From Spirillospora albida (GTDB taxonomy: Bacteria; Actinomycetota; Actinomycetes; Streptosporangiales; Streptosporangiaceae): 64,000 nucleotides of DNA. Position 1 is the first letter of the stretch. Each line of letters starts with the position of its first letter. The DNA lies in assembly GCF_000718255.1 (NCBI RefSeq), contig NZ_JOFJ01000012.1, positions 1 to 64,000 on the forward strand. The letters run 5' to 3'. Made by a program: the position numbers and the translations under genes. Shown in pieces: positions 26,439 to 36,156 of this stretch. A model generated the notes under the pieces. That model was given only the letters and a program-made list of their open reading frames with translations. It searched no databases and had not been told where the DNA came from.

Positions 26439-27836
26439 CTACCCGTCCCGGGCGTTCCTAGGCGCCCGGCCGGGCAGGAGGGACGCGGCGGCGAGCAGCA
26501 GCGCGGCCGCCCCGGCCGCGACGAGCCACTCGCGGTGGCCGGCGGTGAGCGCCGCGACCTGCCGCGCGTGCGTCAGCGGCCGTGCCCGCTGCAGCTGCGA
26601 CGCCTGCAGCGACAGGACGAGGAGCTGCCCGGTCAGCACGGCGGGGAAGCACAGCGTGAGGCCGAACAGCGCCGCGCCGGGGGTCGCGTCGCGAAGGGAC
26701 GCGGCGAGCGCGAGGCCGGTCCCGGCGCCGAGCGGGACGAGCAGCGCCCAGCGCCCGGCGTCCCCGCCGACCGCGAGCCCGGCCGGGAACGCGGCGACGA
26801 TCAGCGCGTATCCGGCGAGGACGCCGGTGCGTGGGCGGGACGGCACGACCGCCGCCAGCGCGCCGGCGAGCGCGGCGCCGGCGGCCGCGGCGAACGGCGC
26901 GACGGGGACCGTCCCGCCGCCCGGAGGGCCGGCGGCGGCGAGACCGGCGAGCGGCCCGGCGACGGGATGGCACAGCAGTCCGGCGGCGACCATCGCGACC
27001 GCGCAGCCGGACGGGTCGCCCGCCGTCGCGTCCCGGCCCGCGGCGAGCGCCAGGCCGAGCAGGGCGGCGAGGCCCACCGCCGCGACGACGAGCCGCGCGC
27101 CCGGCGACCAGCCGTGCGCGGCGACGACGGCGAGCAGCGCGAGGCCCGCCGCGGGGACGAGCGGCAGCACGAGCCGCGCCCGCTCGGCACCGCGCGGCGG
27201 CGGCAGCGGGTCGGCCCGCCACCGCGGCACGGCGCAGGCCGCGGCGACGGCGAGCACGAGCGGCGCGGTCCACGGGAAGGGCGCGAGCGCGATCCGCCAG
27301 CCGTCGTTTCCGGGGGCGGGGACGGCGTTGAGCGCGAGCGGCGCCGCGAGCAGCAGCGCCCCGGCGAGGACGCCGGCCCACACGGCGGCGAGCGCCGGGC
27401 TGCGCCGCTCCCGGACCAGGACGAGCGCGGCGGGCAGAAGCAGCCCCGCCCCGGCGCCCAGCACCGTGCGGGCGGCCGCGACCTGCGGCACCGTGCCGGC
27501 GATCCGCGCCGCCGCGCAGCCGCCGAGCAGCAGCGCGCCGCCCGCCGCCAGCACGAGCGGCGGCGGCCACCGGCGAGCCGCGACGGACCCCACCGGGACC
27601 GCGAGGAGCAGGGCGGGCAGCGCCAGCCCGGTCGCGCGCAGCAGCGCCGCGACGTCCAGCGAGCCGAGGTCGCCCACGGCCGACGGGACGACCTCGGGGG
27701 TCGCGTCGGGAACGGTGAGGACGGCGGCGGGCACCGCGACGGCCGTGGCCGCCAGCGCGACGAGCGCCGCGCTCCATCTCCGCGCGCCGCGTTCGGACGG
27801 CGCGGCGGACGCGTCGGGCGAGGGGCTGGAGAGCAC
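26439..27836 (-). CDS. MFS-like multi-spanning permease
   Basis: 465 residues, extremely Ala/Leu/Val-rich, with about 12-14 predicted membrane helices. Short Arg-containing loops such as PVGSVAARRWPPP and RERRSPALAAVW resemble the motif-A and motif-B loops of drug:H+ antiporter MFS transporters. The family is not certain and no substrate can be named. GTG start with GGAGGAA upstream. It is inserted between the DUF4233 gene and ndk, which are usually adjacent. Confidence 0.65.
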   Translation of the reverse strand: MLSSPSPDASAAPSERGARRWSAALVALAATAVAVPAAVLTVPDATPEVVPSAVGDLGSLDVAALLRATGLALPALLLAVPVGSVAARRWPPPLVLAAGGALLLGGCAAARIAGTVPQVAAARTVLGAGAGLLLPAALVLVRERRSPALAAVWAGVLAGALLLAAPLALNAVPAPGNDGWRIALAPFPWTAPLVLAVAAACAVPRWRADPLPPPRGAERARLVLPLVPAAGLALLAVVAAHGWSPGARLVVAAVGLAALLGLALAAGRDATAGDPSGCAVAMVAAGLLCHPVAGPLAGLAAAGPPGGGTVPVAPFAAAAGAALAGALAAVVPSRPRTGVLAGYALIVAAFPAGLAVGGDAGRWALLVPLGAGTGLALAASLRDATPGAALFGLTLCFPAVLTGQLLVLSLQASQLQRARPLTHARQVAALTAGHREWLVAAGAAALLLAAASLLPGRAPRNARDG

Positions 27837-27890
27837 GCCCGTTCCTCCGGGGAGTCGGCGTAGCGGTTCACACGGGACGACTCCGCGAAT

Positions 27891-28241
27891 CTAGCGCTCC
27901 TGCGCCCGCGCCGCCTTGCGTCCCAGCCAAATCGCCGTGCCCCAGAGCGCCCCGAAAACGACACCGAGGAAGAACATGGACGGCACCATGAACCCGACCG
28001 CGATGACGAGCACCTGGAGCACGGTCCCGGCGGGCACCGCCCACGAGAACCGCAGCAGGCCCGCCATGAGGAGGCACGCCACCGCGAGCCCCCCGCACAC
28101 GCCGCCGGCGACGGCCGCGTCCACCTTCATGACGGTGATCGCCACCGGGATCGCCAGCGCGATCACGATCGCCTCGCACCCCAGCACGGCCGACAGCAGG
28201 CGCACGGCCGGATTCGCCGCCCGCTCGGCGGCGGCGCTCAT
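27891..28241 (-). CDS. DUF4233 membrane protein
   Basis: 116 residues with about four membrane helices (LSAVLGCEAIVIALAIPVAI, VPAGTVLQVLVIAVGFMVPS, MFFLGVVFGALWGTAIWLGR). This DUF4233 family is found beside folC and ndk across Actinobacteria. Function unknown. Its ATG overlaps the folC stop as ATGA, so it is translated with folC. Confidence 0.88.
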   Translation of the reverse strand: MSAAAERAANPAVRLLSAVLGCEAIVIALAIPVAITVMKVDAAVAGGVCGGLAVACLLMAGLLRFSWAVPAGTVLQVLVIAVGFMVPSMFFLGVVFGALWGTAIWLGRKAARAQER

Positions 28242-29662
28242 CGCCGTCCCCCGTCCACTCTCAGCAGCGTTCGCGCGTCGCCCACGGTGACCACCGAACC
28301 GGTGATCAGGACTCCGGCGCCGCGGTACTCGCCGGTCTCCTCGGCGAGGCCGATGGCGCGGTCGATGGCGTCGTCCAGGCGCTCCGCGACATGGACGCGC
28401 TCCGCTCCGAAGACGCCCTCGGCCTCCTCCGCCAGCTCCTCGGGCGGCAGGGAGCGCGGGGACGAGTTGCGGGTCACGACGAGTTCGGCGAGAACGGGCT
28501 CCAGCTGGTCGAGGACGCCCGCGATGTCCTTGTCGGCGGCGATGGCGAGGACGCCGACCAGCCGGGTGAAGCCGAACGACTCGGTGATGGTGGCGACGGA
28601 CGCCGCCATCCCGGACGGGTTGTGCGCCACGTCCAGCAGGACGGTCGGGCCGGTGCGGACGACCTCCAGCCGTCCGGGCGACGCCGAGCCGGCGAACCCG
28701 GCCCGCACGAGGGCGGGGTCCAGCTGCCCTTCGGCGCCGCCGATGTACGTCTCGCCCTTGGCGATGCGGGTCGCGGCCTCGAGGTCGACCTCGCCCCTGC
28801 TCGCCGTCCCGCTCGCGAACGCCTCCACGGCCGCCAGCGCGGTCGCGGCGTTGGACGCGTGGTGATCGCCGAACAGCGGCAGGAAGATCTCGTCGTAGGT
28901 CCCGTGCAGGCCGCGCAGCGCGAGCATCTGCCCGCCGACGGCGACGTCCCGGTTCAGCACGCCGAACTCCAGGCCCTCGCGGGCGGCCGCGGCGCCCGTC
29001 TCCGCGATGCGGCGCAGCAGCACCTCGGCGGCCTCGACCGGCTGCTGCGCGAGGACCGCCACCGCGCCCGGCTTGATGATGCCCGCCTTCTCGCCGGCGA
29101 TCTCCTCGATGGTGTCGCCGAGGTAGCGGGTGTGGTCGAGGCCGATCGGGGTGACGACGGCGACGGTGCCGTCCGCGACGTTGGTGGCGTCCCAGGTGCC
29201 GCCCATGCCGACCTCGACGACGGCGACGTCGACCGGCGCGTCCGCGAACGCCGCGAACGCCATCGCGGTGAGGACCTCGAAGAACGACAGCCGGTTCTCG
29301 TGCTTGCCGTCGACGAGCTGGACGTACGGCAGGACGTCCCGGAAGGTCTCGGTGAACGCCTCCTCGCCGAGCGGCTCCCCGTCGATCGCGATGCGCTCGC
29401 GCAGGGTCGTCAGCTCGGGGCTGGTGTAGAGGCCGGTGCGGAGCCCGCGCTCGCGCAGCAGCGCCTCGATCAGCCGGGCGGTGCTGGTCTTGCCGTTCGT
29501 GCCCGCCACGTGGATGACCGGATACGCGCGCTGCGGCTCGCCGAGGACGTCCATGAGGTCGCGGACGCGGTCGAGCGTGGGATCGATCTCCCACTCGACG
29601 CCCCGGCCCATGATCGCCGCGACGGCGCCGCGGTAGTCGAGCGGTTCTGATGCCTCACTCAC
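28238..29662 (-). CDS. folC: Folylpolyglutamate synthase / dihydrofolate synthase
   Basis: 474 residues, Mur-ligase superfamily. Adds glutamate to dihydropteroate and folates. P-loop VAGTNGKTSTARLIEALL at about 49-66, TSPELTTLRERIAIDG, VEVGMGGTWDATNV, TPIGLDHTRYLGDTIEEIAG followed by EKAGI, and the nucleotide-binding DVAHNPSGMAAS, all intact. Divergent from a FolC-like paralogue with 64 bases between the start codons. Confidence 0.95.
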   Translation of the reverse strand: MSEASEPLDYRGAVAAIMGRGVEWEIDPTLDRVRDLMDVLGEPQRAYPVIHVAGTNGKTSTARLIEALLRERGLRTGLYTSPELTTLRERIAIDGEPLGEEAFTETFRDVLPYVQLVDGKHENRLSFFEVLTAMAFAAFADAPVDVAVVEVGMGGTWDATNVADGTVAVVTPIGLDHTRYLGDTIEEIAGEKAGIIKPGAVAVLAQQPVEAAEVLLRRIAETGAAAAREGLEFGVLNRDVAVGGQMLALRGLHGTYDEIFLPLFGDHHASNAATALAAVEAFASGTASRGEVDLEAATRIAKGETYIGGAEGQLDPALVRAGFAGSASPGRLEVVRTGPTVLLDVAHNPSGMAASVATITESFGFTRLVGVLAIAADKDIAGVLDQLEPVLAELVVTRNSSPRSLPPEELAEEAEGVFGAERVHVAERLDDAIDRAIGLAEETGEYRGAGVLITGSVVTVGDARTLLRVDGGRR

Positions 29663-29726
29663 GGTCCGAGCCTACTGGGCGTGTCCGGGAGGTCGTGCCC
29701 GCGCACCGGCGTGGAAGCATGGGTCC

Positions 29727-30938
29727 GTGGGTGCCGACGAGGTGTTCTTCCGGGAGTGGCGGCGGCGCGCGCCGGGGGCGCGGCGGAGCCTCGCGCGGGC
29801 CCGCGCCCTGGCGGAGCTCCTCGGGGCGGCGGTTCCCGGCGTCCCGGTACTGACCGTCGTCGGGTCCAAGGGGAAGGGGACGGCGGCGACGTTCGCGTCG
29901 GCCGCGCTCGCGGCGGGCGGCCGGCGGGTGTGCACCGTCACGTCCCCCGGGCTCCGGACGAACCGGGACCGGATCCGGCTCGACGGGCATGCCGTCTCCG
30001 AGGCCGATCTGAAAGCGCTGGCCGACGCGCTGTCGCAGGCCGCCGGGATGCTGCCGCCGGATGAGGGCTACCTGTCGCCGTCCGGGGCCTTCACCGTCGC
30101 GGGGGTGCTGTTCGCCCGGTGGGCTTCGGCCGATGTCCTGGTGCTGGAGGCGGGGATGGGCGGGCGGTCGGACGAGGTGAGCCTCTTCCCGCCGGACGTC
30201 GCGGCCCTCACGCCGGTGTTCGCGGAGCATGTGGGAGTTCTCGGCGACACGGTCGCGGAGATCGCCGAGGAGAAGCTGGGCGTGGTGGGGGCGCGGACGC
30301 GCGCGGTCCTGTCCGCGCCGCAGTCCCCGGACGTGAGCGCGGCCCTGCGCGGGCGCGTCGAGTTCGTGGCGGACGGCGACGGCGGCGTGCCGTCCCGGCT
30401 GCTGCCTCCCGGGCTGGGGCGGGCCAGTGCCGAACTGGGGGTCGTCGCCGCCCGCCGCCTCACCGGGGACCCGCCGCCGGAAGCGCGGCTCCACGCGGTA
30501 CTGGAGTCGCTCACCCTGCCGGGGCGGCTCTCGTGGCATCCGGTCCCCGGCACGGCCACGACCATCCTCGCCGACTGCGCCATCGACGGAACCGGCGTCG
30601 CCGCCGCCCGCGGCCGGTGGGGCGCCATCGACCACGCCGTCGTCTGCCTGCCCGACCACAAGGACCTCACCGGCGCGATCGCCGCCCTCGGCGACCTGCC
30701 CGTGACGTTCGTGCGGCTGCCGATTCCGCACCTGCGGTTCACCCGTCCGCTGCCGCCCGCCTGGGACGTCGTGGACGCCGGCGCCCTCACCCCCGAGTCG
30801 CTGGCCACCCTCGGTCACCGCGTCGCCGTCCTCGGGACCGTCTACTTCGTCGGGCGCGTCCTCGACCTGGTGGACGCCGACACGGAGCGTCTGTTCAGCG
30901 CCGAGGCTTCTCCACGTCCCGGCGGATCGCCCGCATGA
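29727..30938 (+). CDS. Degenerate FolC/Mur-ligase-like protein
   Basis: 403 residues from GTG. It follows the FolC layout (P-loop region VVGSKGKGTAATFASAAL, TSPGLRTNRDRIRLDG, LEAGMGGRSDEVS, TPVFAEHVGVLGDTVAEIAE followed by EKLGVV). The C-domain motif DxAHNP of FolC is replaced by DCAIDGTGVAA, and the P-loop has GSKGKGT instead of GTNGKTS. ATP binding looks possible, but the second nucleotide/substrate site has lost its His-Asn pair. It could be a ligase with another substrate or a regulator. It diverges from the true folC and its 3' end overlaps the next, convergent gene by 44 bases. Confidence 0.75.
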   Translation: MGADEVFFREWRRRAPGARRSLARARALAELLGAAVPGVPVLTVVGSKGKGTAATFASAALAAGGRRVCTVTSPGLRTNRDRIRLDGHAVSEADLKALADALSQAAGMLPPDEGYLSPSGAFTVAGVLFARWASADVLVLEAGMGGRSDEVSLFPPDVAALTPVFAEHVGVLGDTVAEIAEEKLGVVGARTRAVLSAPQSPDVSAALRGRVEFVADGDGGVPSRLLPPGLGRASAELGVVAARRLTGDPPPEARLHAVLESLTLPGRLSWHPVPGTATTILADCAIDGTGVAAARGRWGAIDHAVVCLPDHKDLTGAIAALGDLPVTFVRLPIPHLRFTRPLPPAWDVVDAGALTPESLATLGHRVAVLGTVYFVGRVLDLVDADTERLFSAEASPRPGGSPA

Positions 30939-31788
30939 GGTGCGCGAGTTCCGCCGCCCGCGCGTTCGCGGGGTCGGGCAGGGGGACGTCCGACGCCACG
31001 ATCCCGAACGAGTCGCGGGTGGCCCACGCGCAGTAGGCGTGGACGTCGCCGAGGACGGCGAACGTGCCGCACATCGCCTTCCCGCCGCCCTGCCCGGGAT
31101 CGTCCGCCGCCGACGTGATGACCGTCGTGGGGCGCATCCTGGCGAGGAACGCCCCCGGCTCGCCGACGCGGCCCGTCCCGCCCATGAACAGGATCTGCAT
31201 CGGCCCCGCCGGAGGCTGCGCGTACACGGCGACGCCGTCCTTCGCGGCCGGGACACCGCCCGCCTGGACCGCTCCCTCGACGAACGGGTACGCGGCGGTC
31301 GCCGCCGGGGGCGTCTGGCCGCGGACCAGGCCGCCGGCCGTCGCCGCCGCGGCGATCCGCCGCGTGGACGCGGCGGGCCCGCCGGAGGCCCCGCTCTTCT
31401 CGCCGCCGCCCGTCCGGAGCACGACCACCCCCGCCACCAGGACGAGGAGCAGCACCGCGCCCGCCGCCGCCCCCAGAAGCAGGACGGGCGGCCTGCGGGA
31501 CGCCGCCGGCGGAGCCTGCCCGTCCCAGCCCGCCGGGACGGGCGCGGCCGTGGGGTGCGGCCCGGTCCCCAGGGCGGGGTGCGGGCCCGTCCCCACGGCG
31601 GTGTGCGGGCCGGTCCCGACGGCCGGGTGGGCGCCGGAGCCCTCGCCGTCGGATGTCAGCCACCAGGGCCGCGACGAACCCCACGGCACGGGTGCCGTCG
31701 CGGCGCCGCCCTCGATCGCGCGGGACGCCTCCAGCTCGTCACCGGGCGCGGGGACCTGCGCGTCGGATCGCGGCGGTGACTCGGCCAT
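30895..31788 (-). CDS. Membrane-anchored protein with octapeptide repeats, unknown function
   Basis: 297 residues. The N-terminal 110 are cytoplasmic, Pro/Gly-rich, with three tandem near-copies of an eight-residue unit (HPAVGTGP, HTAVGTGP, HPALGTGP). One membrane helix follows (PVLLLGAAAGAVLLLVLVAG). The outer domain of about 160 residues includes MCGTFAVLGDVHAYCAWATR, whose two Cys may pair. This cytoplasmic-linker/TM/outer-domain type is common in Thermomonosporaceae and its function is unknown. I chose the ATG giving MAESPPRSD because GGGGAG lies just upstream. Confidence 0.65.
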   Translation of the reverse strand: MAESPPRSDAQVPAPGDELEASRAIEGGAATAPVPWGSSRPWWLTSDGEGSGAHPAVGTGPHTAVGTGPHPALGTGPHPTAAPVPAGWDGQAPPAASRRPPVLLLGAAAGAVLLLVLVAGVVVLRTGGGEKSGASGGPAASTRRIAAAATAGGLVRGQTPPAATAAYPFVEGAVQAGGVPAAKDGVAVYAQPPAGPMQILFMGGTGRVGEPGAFLARMRPTTVITSAADDPGQGGGKAMCGTFAVLGDVHAYCAWATRDSFGIVASDVPLPDPANARAAELAHLMRAIRRDVEKPRR

Positions 31789-31871
31789 TGCACTCCCCGA
31801 AGATTCCATTTGCCGCCAATGCCCCATTGGTCACAGGGATGGTAGCCCGGGGACGGGCGCGTCCGGCCGGT

Positions 31872-34490
31872 TCAGCCCGCCGGCAGCGCCGCGAGTTGCG
31901 CCTCCAGACGGGCCATGTCCGCCTCCGCCTGCGCGAGCCGGCCGCGGTTCTTCGCGACGACGGCCTCCGGCGCCTTCGCGAGGAACCCCTCGTTGCCGAG
32001 CTTGGCGCGCATCTGGCCCGCCTCCTTCCGGGCCGCGGCCAGGTCCTTCTCCAGCCGCCTCCGCTCGGCCGCGACGTCGATCGCCCCGGCGGTGTCGAGC
32101 CTGACCGTCACGCCCTCCACGGGCAGCGACGCCGTCGCCGCGAACCCGTCGCCCGGGACGGTCACCCGCAGCAGCGCCCGGACGCCCTCCTCGTGCGCGG
32201 CGAGCGGAGAGTCGCCCCACTCCAGCGCGGCGGCGACCTTCTGGCCCGGCTTCAGCCCCTGGTCGGCGCGGAACCGGCGGACCTCCGTGACGAGCCGCTG
32301 CAGCGACTCGACGATCTCCTCGGCGCCCCGGTCGGCGCGTCCGGCGTCCGCGGCCGGCCACGGCGCGGTGACGATCGTGTCGCCGCCCGTCAGCGACGTC
32401 CACAGCTCCTCGGTGACGAACGGGATCACCGGGTGCAGGAGCCGCAGCAGGTTGTCGAGCACCTCGCCCAGCACCCGCCGCGTGCTCTCGGCACGCTCGT
32501 CCGCGAGCTGGACCTTCGCCAGCTCCACGTACCAGTCGCACACCTCGTCCCACGCGAAGTGGTAGAGCGTCTCGCACGCCTTCGCGAAGTCGAACGCCTC
32601 CAGATGCGCGTCGACCTCCGCGATCACCGTCTGCAGCCGCGACAGGATCCACGCGTCGACGGTCGTGACCTCGGTGGGCAGGTCACCCCGCACATGCGCG
32701 CCGTTGATCATCGCGAAGCGGGTCGCGTTCCACAGCTTGTTGCAGAAGTTGCGGGAGCCCTGCGCCCAGTCCTCCGCCACCGGGACGTCCCCGCCGGGGT
32801 TCGCGCCGCGCAGCAGGGTGAAGCGGGTCGCGTCCGCGCCGTACTCGTCGATCCAGTCGAGCGGGTCGATGACGTTGCCGAACGACTTCGACATCTTCTT
32901 GCCGAACTGGTCGCGGACCATGCCGTGCAGCGCGATCGTCCGGAACGGGACCGCGCCGTCCATCGCGTACAGCCCGAACATCATCATGCGGGCGACCCAG
33001 AAGAACAGGATGTCGTACCCGGTGACCAGCACCGACGTCGGGTAGAAGCGCTCCAGGGACGGGGTCTTGTCCGGCCAGCCGAGCGTGGAGAACGGCCACA
33101 GCGCCGACGAGAACCACGTGTCGAGGACGTCGGAGTCCTGCGTGTACCCGGCGGGCGGCTCCTCGTCCGGACCCGGGCACACGACCTCGCCGTCCGGCCC
33201 GTACCAGACCGGGATGCGGTGCCCCCACCACAGCTGGCGGCTGATGCACCAGTCGTGCATGTCGTCGACCCACTCGAAGTAGCGGGCCGCCATCTCCGGC
33301 GGGTGGATCGCGACCCGGCCGTCCCGGACGGCGTCGCCCGCCGCCTTCGCCAGCGGCGCCACCTTGACGAACCACTGCAGCGACACCCGCGGCTCCACGA
33401 CCGTCGCGCAGCGCTGGCAGTGCCCCACCGAGTGCTCGTACGGGCGGACCTCCTTGACGATCCGGCCCTCCTCCCGCAGCGCCGCCACGACCGCCGGGCG
33501 CGCCTCGAACCGGTCCAGGCCCTCGAACGGGCCGTGCGCGGTGACGACCCCCCGCTCGTCCATCACCGACAGGGACGGCAGGCCGTGCCGGCGGCCGATC
33601 TCGAAGTCGTTCGGGTCGTGCGCCGGGGTCACCTTGACCGCGCCGGTGCCGAACTCCGGGTCGACGTGCTCGTCCGCGACCACGGGGATGCGGCGGCCGG
33701 TCAGCGGCAGCTCGATCTCCCGCCCCACCAGGTGCCGGTACCGCTCGTCGTCGGGATGGACGGCCACGGCGGTGTCGCCGAGCATCGTCTCCGCCCGGGT
33801 CGTCGCGACGACGATCTCGTCCGCTCCGTTCCCGTACCGGATCGAGACGAGCTCGCCCTCCCGGTCCGCGTGCTCCACCTCGATGTCCGACAGCGCCGTC
33901 AGGCAGCGCGGGCACCAGTTGATGATCCGCTCGGCGCGGTGGATCAGGCCGTCGTCGAACAGCCGCTTGAAGATCGTCCGTACGGCGCGGGCGCGGTCGT
34001 CGTCCATCGTGAACGCCTCGCGCGACCAGTCGACGCTGTCGCCGAGCCGCCGCATCTGGCCGAGGATCCGTCCGCCGGACTCGCCCTTCCACTTCCAGAC
34101 CCGCTCGACGAACCTCTCCCGCCCCAGGTCGTGCCGGGACAGGCCCTCCTTCGCCAGCTCCCGCTCCACGACGTTCTGCGTGGCGATGCCCGCGTGGTCC
34201 ATGCCGGGCACCCACACCGTCTCGTGCCCCTGCATGCGGCGGCGCCGGATCAGCGTGTCCTGGATCGAGTGGTCGAGCGCGTGCCCCATGTGCAGGGACC
34301 CCGTCACGTTCGGCGGCGGGATCACGATCGAGTACGCGGGACGTCCCGGATCACGCCCGGGATCGGCGGTGAACAGCCCCGCCGATACCCAGCGCTCGTA
34401 GAGCCGGCCCTCGACCTCGGCCGGACGGTACTGGGTGGGCAGATCGACGTCGGCGGCACCGTGGCCGCGCTCGTTACCAGGCTGTGTCAC
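31872..34490 (-). CDS. valS: Valyl-tRNA synthetase
   Basis: 872 residues, typical class Ia ValRS. HIGH-type motif [10 protein letters not shown] at about 66-75, the editing (CP1) domain with [24 protein letters not shown]-type [11 protein letters not shown] at about 529, the anticodon-binding helical domain and a C-terminal coiled-coil arm from about 805 ([20 protein letters not shown]). GTG start ([10 protein letters not shown]) lies 8 bases after a TAGAAT -10 with no Shine-Dalgarno, suggesting a leaderless or nearly leaderless mRNA. No tRNA-dependent T-box leader is present, so regulation by T-box is excluded. Confidence 0.96.
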   Translation of the reverse strand: MTQPGNERGHGAADVDLPTQYRPAEVEGRLYERWVSAGLFTADPGRDPGRPAYSIVIPPPNVTGSLHMGHALDHSIQDTLIRRRRMQGHETVWVPGMDHAGIATQNVVERELAKEGLSRHDLGRERFVERVWKWKGESGGRILGQMRRLGDSVDWSREAFTMDDDRARAVRTIFKRLFDDGLIHRAERIINWCPRCLTALSDIEVEHADREGELVSIRYGNGADEIVVATTRAETMLGDTAVAVHPDDERYRHLVGREIELPLTGRRIPVVADEHVDPEFGTGAVKVTPAHDPNDFEIGRRHGLPSLSVMDERGVVTAHGPFEGLDRFEARPAVVAALREEGRIVKEVRPYEHSVGHCQRCATVVEPRVSLQWFVKVAPLAKAAGDAVRDGRVAIHPPEMAARYFEWVDDMHDWCISRQLWWGHRIPVWYGPDGEVVCPGPDEEPPAGYTQDSDVLDTWFSSALWPFSTLGWPDKTPSLERFYPTSVLVTGYDILFFWVARMMMFGLYAMDGAVPFRTIALHGMVRDQFGKKMSKSFGNVIDPLDWIDEYGADATRFTLLRGANPGGDVPVAEDWAQGSRNFCNKLWNATRFAMINGAHVRGDLPTEVTTVDAWILSRLQTVIAEVDAHLEAFDFAKACETLYHFAWDEVCDWYVELAKVQLADERAESTRRVLGEVLDNLLRLLHPVIPFVTEELWTSLTGGDTIVTAPWPAADAGRADRGAEEIVESLQRLVTEVRRFRADQGLKPGQKVAAALEWGDSPLAAHEEGVRALLRVTVPGDGFAATASLPVEGVTVRLDTAGAIDVAAERRRLEKDLAAARKEAGQMRAKLGNEGFLAKAPEAVVAKNRGRLAQAEADMARLEAQLAALPAG

Positions 34491-34498
34491 GCCGGTAG

Positions 34499-34504
34499 AT
34501 TCTA
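34499..34504 (-). promoter_or_regulatory. -10 element of valS
   Basis: TAGAAT on the minus strand, 8 bases before the GTG start. No clear -35. Consistent with leaderless translation of valS. Confidence 0.5.
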
Positions 34505-34680
34505 CGGGCCCCCGACCCGGAACGCCCCGCCGCACCACCCGTCCCGCCGCGTACGTGCCGACGTGGAGGGCTGATCGGAGCGGGCTTTCCCGGTGGGGGC
34601 GGGACACCGGTCACCTGACATCGGGTCGCCCCACCCGCAAAGCTGTGGACGGCCGGACGCCGAGCGGAGAGGAAAACGGG

Positions 34681-35466
34681 ATGCGAGCGCTAGTGGCACG
34701 CGTCGCCGTGCTGGCCGGCGCGTTCACCGCGGGCGCGGTGGCGGCGCACGTCGCGACCATCCCGCATCTCCTGCGCCTCACGTCCGACCTGCAGCGGTCC
34801 CGCGAGCGGATCCTCGCCAGCCACGAGGAGGAGCGGCGCCGGCTGCGCAACGACCTGCACGACGGCCTCGGCCCGACGCTCGCCAGCCTCGCGATGTCCC
34901 TGGACGCGGCGCGCCTCACCCTCGCGGGCGAGCCCGAGCGGATGGACCCCGTCCTGTCCGACGTCCGCGACCGGATCGCGACCGCCGTCGGCGAGATCCG
35001 CGACCTCGCGCACGGGCTGCGCCCGCCCGCGCTGGACGACCTCGGCCTCGTCGCCGCGATCGAGTCGTTCGCCGAGGGCTGCTGCGAGCGCGTCGACGTC
35101 CGGTTCGACGGCGACGCCGCCGACCTGCCCGCCGCCGTCGAGGTCGCCGCGTACCGGATCGTCCAGGAGGCCCTGACGAACATCCGGCTGCACGCCCCGA
35201 AGGGCACCGCGCTCGTCCACCTCGGCCGCGACGACGCCGACCTCCACGTGATGGTCGCCGACTCCGGACCGGGACCGCCGCTCAACGGCCACCCGAGGCC
35301 CCGGCGCGGCCTCGCGGCGATGAAGGAGTGGGCGGCCGAGCTCGGCGGCTCCTGCAGCATCACGCCCCGCGTCGGCGGCGGCACCGTCGTGACCGCCCGG
35401 CTGCCCCTCCCCGACCAGTACGATCGGGTTCCCCCCGCACACGCACGAGGCAGGCACAGGAAGTGA
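34681..35466 (+). CDS. NarL-type sensor histidine kinase
   Basis: 261 residues. One hydrophobic N-terminal segment (VAVLAGAFTAGAVAAHVATI), a short coiled linker (DLQRSRERILASHEEERRRL), the HisKA_3 dimerisation box RNDLHDGLGPTLASLAMSL with the phospho-accepting His at about 60, and HATPase_c (AYRIVQEALTNIRLHAPKG, MVADSGPGP). There is no extracytoplasmic sensor domain, so it may sense through the membrane segment or a partner. GAGAGGAA precedes the ATG. Its stop overlaps the GTG of the response regulator, so the two form a pair. Confidence 0.88.
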   Translation: MRALVARVAVLAGAFTAGAVAAHVATIPHLLRLTSDLQRSRERILASHEEERRRLRNDLHDGLGPTLASLAMSLDAARLTLAGEPERMDPVLSDVRDRIATAVGEIRDLAHGLRPPALDDLGLVAAIESFAEGCCERVDVRFDGDAADLPAAVEVAAYRIVQEALTNIRLHAPKGTALVHLGRDDADLHVMVADSGPGPPLNGHPRPRRGLAAMKEWAAELGGSCSITPRVGGGTVVTARLPLPDQYDRVPPAHARGRHRK

Positions 35467-36116
35467 CCGACACCATCAGGGTCCTGATCACCGACGACCA
35501 CCCGGTGTTCCGGCAAGGGCTGAAGGGCCTGCTCCAGGCGCTCGGCGTCGAGGTCGTCGGTGAGGCCGAATGCGGCCCGGACGCCGTGCAGCTGTCCGCC
35601 GAGCTCCAGCCGGACGTCGTCGTCATGGACCTCCACATGCCCGGCGGCAACGGCATCGAGGCGACCCGCACCATCACCCGCACGTCGCCGCGCATCGGCG
35701 TCCTCGTGCTGACGATGTTCCGCGACGACGACTCCGTCTTCGCGGCCATGCGCGCGGGCGCCCGCGGCTACCTGCTGAAGGAGTCGGGCGCCGAGGAGAT
35801 CGCCCGCGCGGTCCGGGCCGTCGCCGCCGGCGAGGCGATCTACGGGCCGGAGATCGCGCGCCGCGTCCTGACCTACTTCACCGACATGCCCGACCCGCGC
35901 CAGGCCGCGTTCCCGCAGCTCACGGAGCGGGAGCGGGAGGTCCTCGAACTGATCGCGCAGGGCCGCAGCAACGCGGAGATCGCCGCGACGCTCTTCCTGA
36001 GCCAGAAGACCGTCCGCAACCACGTGTCGAACATCTTCATGAAGCTGCACGTGGCCGACCGGGCGCAGGCGATCGTCCTGGCGCGCGAGGCGGGGCTGGG
36101 CGACTCCCGCACCTGA
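35463..36116 (+). CDS. NarL/LuxR-family response regulator
   Basis: 217 residues. Receiver domain 1-125 with the acidic pair ITDDHPVF, phosphorylated Asp in VVVMDLHMPGGNG (about 56) and conserved Lys in YLLKESGAEE; LuxR-type helix-turn-helix at about 150-210 (LTEREREVLELIAQGRSNAE, KTVRNHVSNIFMKL). It is translated from a GTG overlapping the kinase stop. Confidence 0.92.
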   Translation: MTDTIRVLITDDHPVFRQGLKGLLQALGVEVVGEAECGPDAVQLSAELQPDVVVMDLHMPGGNGIEATRTITRTSPRIGVLVLTMFRDDDSVFAAMRAGARGYLLKESGAEEIARAVRAVAAGEAIYGPEIARRVLTYFTDMPDPRQAAFPQLTEREREVLELIAQGRSNAEIAATLFLSQKTVRNHVSNIFMKLHVADRAQAIVLAREAGLGDSRT

Positions 36117-36156
36117 CCGGAATGACAGACTTGCCGCACCTTGCGGAAGGAGATCC

